Of a DNA stretch of 64,000 bases, positions 60,868 to 64,000 are shown piece after piece. The notes beneath the pieces are model-generated. The model saw nothing but the letters and a program-made list of their open reading frames with translations, was not told the origin of the DNA and did no database searches. Each line of letters starts with the position of its first letter. The stretch's first letter is position 1. Source of the DNA: Burkholderia cepacia (GTDB lineage Bacteria; Pseudomonadota; Gammaproteobacteria; Burkholderiales; Burkholderiaceae); assembly GCF_001039005.1 (NCBI RefSeq), contig NZ_LDWR01000018.1, positions 62,001 to 126,000 on the forward strand, read 5' to 3'. The position numbers were made by a program, and so were the translations under genes.

Positions 60868-61848
60868 ATGATCAGGAGTGCTTTCGTTAGGTCGATCGAA
60901 ATCGCAAAAGCGGAAAGCATTGCCGAAAGGGCGTGGGGCGGCAGGAGCGTGACGCCCGTCGTCATGCTCGCAGTTGCCGGGATCGTCATGGCGACATCGC
61001 CGGTAGCGTGGGCGGCCTTCATCACGGTTCATGCGTTCGGGCAAGACATCTCCGTTCCCCAGCATTTGCCGAGCGGCAGTGTGATATCCCGCTATTACGT
61101 TACGCCGATGGCGGCGTGCGGCAAGGCGAGGTGCACGTTCAAGGGAATCAGTAATTATCCGTCTGGCGGAGGCAGCAGCGGGGCAGGGCCGATCATTTCG
61201 ACGACTGTCGCGGGGGTGTCGGCCCAATTGCTGATCAATGGAAAGGGATATAAGACGGGGAATTACCCGCAAGAACAGTTCAGCACTTCGATTGAAGTGC
61301 AACTGCTGAGCAACGGCCAGCCTGTCCAGTCCGGTTCGTTCGGGGGAACGTGGTACTTCACGGTGTTCACGGCGGAGGTTCCCGACGGAGCGCGCATCTA
61401 TTTGTCGCCGACCGGAAAAGTGACGGCGATCGCGGGCACCTGCTCGGCGCCGAACCAGACCGTGACGTTGCCGAGTGCGAGGCCCTCTCAATTCAGCGGT
61501 ATCGGTTCGACCGCCGGCGCGAAGCGCTTTCAACTCCAGGTCGACAACTGTCCGCGGGGATACAACCGGATCGGGTATCTGCTCAATCCGGTCGGGGGCG
61601 CCATCGCGGGCTCACCGGGCGTGCTGCCGCTCGGTGCCGGTTCGAGCGCGAAGGGCGTGCGGATTCGCGTCGCGGACGACAAGGGTGTAGCGGCAACCTT
61701 CGACACGTCGATCAGGGTTGACGCCTATGACAAGGCCACGGGCGGGTCGTATGCGATACCGATGCAGGCGTCATATATCCAGACGGCCGCAGCGATTACG
61801 CCGGGAACGGTATCCGGGGCGATGACGGTTTTACTCGATTACCAGTAA
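60868..61848 (+). CDS. Fimbrial tip adhesin-like protein
   Basis: From ATG 60868 (GGAGGGA ahead) the protein has 326 residues with a long signal region (about 49 residues; hydrophobic part VVMLAVAGIVMATS, ends AWAA). Two domains follow: a divergent N-terminal one with cysteines in AACGKARCTF, and a C-terminal pilin-like domain ending GAMTVLLDYQ, the donor-strand type end. It resembles a chaperone-usher fimbrial adhesin. No usher, chaperone or pilin genes are adjacent within the window, so it is an orphan here. Confidence 0.75.
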   Translation: MIRSAFVRSIEIAKAESIAERAWGGRSVTPVVMLAVAGIVMATSPVAWAAFITVHAFGQDISVPQHLPSGSVISRYYVTPMAACGKARCTFKGISNYPSGGGSSGAGPIISTTVAGVSAQLLINGKGYKTGNYPQEQFSTSIEVQLLSNGQPVQSGSFGGTWYFTVFTAEVPDGARIYLSPTGKVTAIAGTCSAPNQTVTLPSARPSQFSGIGSTAGAKRFQLQVDNCPRGYNRIGYLLNPVGGAIAGSPGVLPLGAGSSAKGVRIRVADDKGVAATFDTSIRVDAYDKATGGSYAIPMQASYIQTAAAITPGTVSGAMTVLLDYQ

Positions 61849-61930
61849 CCTGCGTCGATTGCGCTTCGTCGGGCTGTCCCGGTGCGGCCCGCGCCCGACC
61901 GCCGACCACGGCCGCTTCCCGGGCAGCCGG

Positions 61931-64000
61931 TCATTTCGCGACGACAGCCGTCTGCAGCGACGCCGGCGCGATCCGCCAGTCCGGCACATAGTGCGCGGGC
62001 CACGCGCCGGGCGTGTCGACCGCGTTGAAATAGATCACCGCCTTCAGCAGCGGATAGCGCCACAGCGACCGCTGGAATTCGTCGAGTTCCTCGCGCTTGC
62101 GCGCAGTCGACCCGTCGACACCAAGCTCCGTGACCATCACCGGCAGCCCGTAGTCGTTCACCCGCTCGTATTTGGTCCGCAGGATGCTCGCCGCGGAGAA
62201 ATGGCCGCCGGCCGGCCAGCTCGCGCAGCGCGGACAGTCGAATACCGACAGGCCGACATCGTCCACATAGCCGCGCCCCGGGAAATAGTCGTCGAGGTTG
62301 CGGTTGCCGGCCGGCGACCACACGAAGCGGATCTGGTCGGTCATCGCGCGGCAGGCGGTCACGACCCGCCGGTACGCGTCTATGTACGCCGACGCGTCGC
62401 CGATGGCCCACGGATAACGCCCGGTGTCCGTTTCCATCTCGTGGCCCCAGCGCACGAACACCGGGGCTTTCAGTGCCGCGAGCGCCGAGCAGGTGGCCGC
62501 GATCCGCGTGTCGTAGCGGCCGTGCGCGATGTCCGCGAGCAGCGCGCCTTGCCGCGTGCCGTCAGCCGCCCAAGGCTCGACGGTCAGCATCAGCGAGCGG
62601 TTCCGCGCCTGCGCGCTCTGATAGGCATCGCCGATTTCCGTGCCGATGTCGGGCGCGTTCCACGACACGAACACGTGATCGAACGCGAGGCCCGGATCGG
62701 TCGCGAGCGTCTTGTCGGGATCGTATGCGCCGAGTTTGGGTTGCTTCACCGGTTCGCCCGGCGCGGGCGCAACCACGACCGGCAACCCGGAGCGCCACAT
62801 CATCGCCTGCCAGCCTTTCGGCGCGCGCAGCCCGATGCCCGTCAACAGCATCGCGAGCGCGTAGACGAACAGTGCGTTGCGCATCGGCAGGCGGCTGAAG
62901 AACATCTGCCTGAACGCCGACGCGTCGAGCCCTTGCTCCCGGCCGTGATTCACCGTGACGACGGCAGCGATCACGAGATACAGGATGCTCGTCAGCGTCG
63001 AGAACAGATAGAAGCCGGCTGCATTGCGCGGATTCTCGACCATCACGACGGGCAGGCTGCAGAACAGCGAGATCAGCAGGTACGGCGCGACCACGCGCAG
63101 CGGCGCATCCTGTTCGATCGTGCCGCCCTTCGGCGTGACCTTGAACGCAAATTCCTTGCCACGGATGAAATCGAACAGCGCCGACGCGCAGCCGAGCACC
63201 ACCCACGGCCAGCGCGCGAACACGAACGACAGCCCTTCCCACGACAGCAGCTTCGTATTCAGCGGGCGGCACGACTGGGTCGAACGTGTGGCCCAGGTCA
63301 CGACGCACAGGAGCAGCGCCGCGAGCGGCAGCGCGTAGGTGAGGTACGTGAGGTAGTCGACGTGCGCCCAGACGCGGCCGGTGAGCAGCGCGACGACCGG
63401 AATCACGACGCCGCCGGCCATCGCGACCGCGCACAGCGGGTACCACAGCTGGCAGAACAGGAACTGCGCCTTCAGCTTCAGCGGCAGGCCCGCGAAATAG
63501 TGGCGCGTATAGCGCAGCATGATGATCATCACGCTCTTGGACCACTGGAATTCCTGCATCGCCAGGTCGGCGAACGTGCGCGGCCCTTCGCCGTTCGCGA
63601 TCGCGTTCAGCGCATGCATGCCGCGCCAGCCCTTCGAATTGAAGATCATCGTGGTCGAGTGATCCTCGGCAAGCTCGGGCCCGAGCCCGCCGATCTCGCG
63701 CAGCGCGCGGCAGCGCACCGCGTAGTGCGAGCCGATGCACAGCGGCGCGAGGCCGCCCGCATAACCGGCCTGCATCGTGCCGTGCAGCGGCCCCTCGACG
63801 TTCACGCGGCCGCGCGCGCTCCAGCTCTCGGCCGCGTTGCTGTCGCAGATGCTCGGCGCCGACACGTAGCCCACTTTCGGATCGACGAACGGCCGCAGCA
63901 TCTCCTCGAGATAGGTGCGGGTCGGCACGTGATCGGCGTCGAGCTGCGACACGAAATCGTAGTTGTCGTAGCCGTATGTGTCGTAGAAGTACGCGAGGTT
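61931..64000 (-). CDS. Membrane glycosyltransferase (GT2) fused to GH26-like hydrolase, partial
   Basis: The frame is open to the right edge, so the N-terminal end is missing; 689 residues are visible. The first part is a processive GT2 with SQLDADH (the DxD-like motif), LAEDHST, and QEFQW in the place of the usual QxxRW. Several hydrophobic segments follow. The last 250 residues resemble GH26: RWGHEMET has the acid/base Glu (codon near 62439) and VTELGVDG the nucleophile (near 62127). A synthase joined to a hydrolase suggests polysaccharide synthesis with trimming. The polymer is unknown. Confidence 0.85.
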   Translation of the reverse strand, partial: NLAYFYDTYGYDNYDFVSQLDADHVPTRTYLEEMLRPFVDPKVGYVSAPSICDSNAAESWSARGRVNVEGPLHGTMQAGYAGGLAPLCIGSHYAVRCRALREIGGLGPELAEDHSTTMIFNSKGWRGMHALNAIANGEGPRTFADLAMQEFQWSKSVMIIMLRYTRHYFAGLPLKLKAQFLFCQLWYPLCAVAMAGGVVIPVVALLTGRVWAHVDYLTYLTYALPLAALLLCVVTWATRSTQSCRPLNTKLLSWEGLSFVFARWPWVVLGCASALFDFIRGKEFAFKVTPKGGTIEQDAPLRVVAPYLLISLFCSLPVVMVENPRNAAGFYLFSTLTSILYLVIAAVVTVNHGREQGLDASAFRQMFFSRLPMRNALFVYALAMLLTGIGLRAPKGWQAMMWRSGLPVVVAPAPGEPVKQPKLGAYDPDKTLATDPGLAFDHVFVSWNAPDIGTEIGDAYQSAQARNRSLMLTVEPWAADGTRQGALLADIAHGRYDTRIAATCSALAALKAPVFVRWGHEMETDTGRYPWAIGDASAYIDAYRRVVTACRAMTDQIRFVWSPAGNRNLDDYFPGRGYVDDVGLSVFDCPRCASWPAGGHFSAASILRTKYERVNDYGLPVMVTELGVDGSTARKREELDEFQRSLWRYPLLKAVIYFNAVDTPGAWPAHYVPDWRIAPASLQTAVVAK

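Noticed and set aside
1..64000. CRISPR arrays, tRNA or rRNA genes, prophage
   Set aside because: No regularly spaced repeats, cloverleaf sequences, rRNA segments or phage gene blocks were seen.

Overview
The window is GC-rich, densely coded DNA whose gene content and codon use fit a Burkholderia, most likely a Burkholderia cepacia complex species and probably a secondary replicon. That assignment is inferred from recognised families (Hrp-like type III secretion genes, OprB porin, MocR and LysR regulators, a low-oxygen-type pta-ackA locus), not from a marker gene. I saw no rRNA, tRNA, CRISPR array, transposase or prophage.

Layout. 1-3014: end of a SRPBCC-like gene, then an NAD salvage pair (nadM-Nudix, nadV) behind a clear promoter. 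3071-7941: regulator/target pairs (NmrA-like oxidoreductase/LysR; MocR/EamA exporter) and a DUF3088 protein. 8018-11551: polar amino-acid ABC importer with a MetC-like C-S lyase. 12189-15822: divergent lysA/LysR, a GNAT enzyme and a secreted DUF4142 protein. 16207-19279: HAD phosphatase, ModA-like binding protein, yefM-yoeB toxin-antitoxin with TGTACA operators, GNAT, DUF1653.

19301-24895: two orphan F1-ATPase genes (gamma, epsilon) face pta-ackA-phaC-like-fabI across an FNR-type box, so this looks like an oxygen-limitation energy module. 24916-31914: YcaQ-like DNA glycosylase, a possible small RNA, an MFS exporter, lipoprotein-like trehalase, OprB porin and a small membrane protein. 32451-34884: promoter, long leader with two short ORFs and an atypical NRAMP transporter.

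35004-56503 is a type III secretion region. Two divergent LuxR-type regulators precede a forward operon sctV-S-C-D-(71 aa ORF)-I-J-K-L-N-O-T-U; an asparagine synthetase-like gene follows, then the reverse group sctQ-sctR-lytic transglycosylase and a receiver-less OmpR-type DNA-binding protein. The operon carries a 289-bp nested palindrome between sctI and sctJ, and SctU lacks the NPTH self-cleavage motif. No sctP, translocator, chaperone or effector gene was recognised here.

56817-64000: two-subunit molybdenum hydroxylase with a divergent AraC regulator, a solitary fimbrial adhesin behind AT-rich DNA, and a partial membrane glycosyltransferase fused to a GH26-like hydrolase.

The most notable signals are the nested palindrome, the SctU change, the orphan gamma/epsilon pair with its FNR box, and the metal transporter with an altered metal site and peptide-coding leader.
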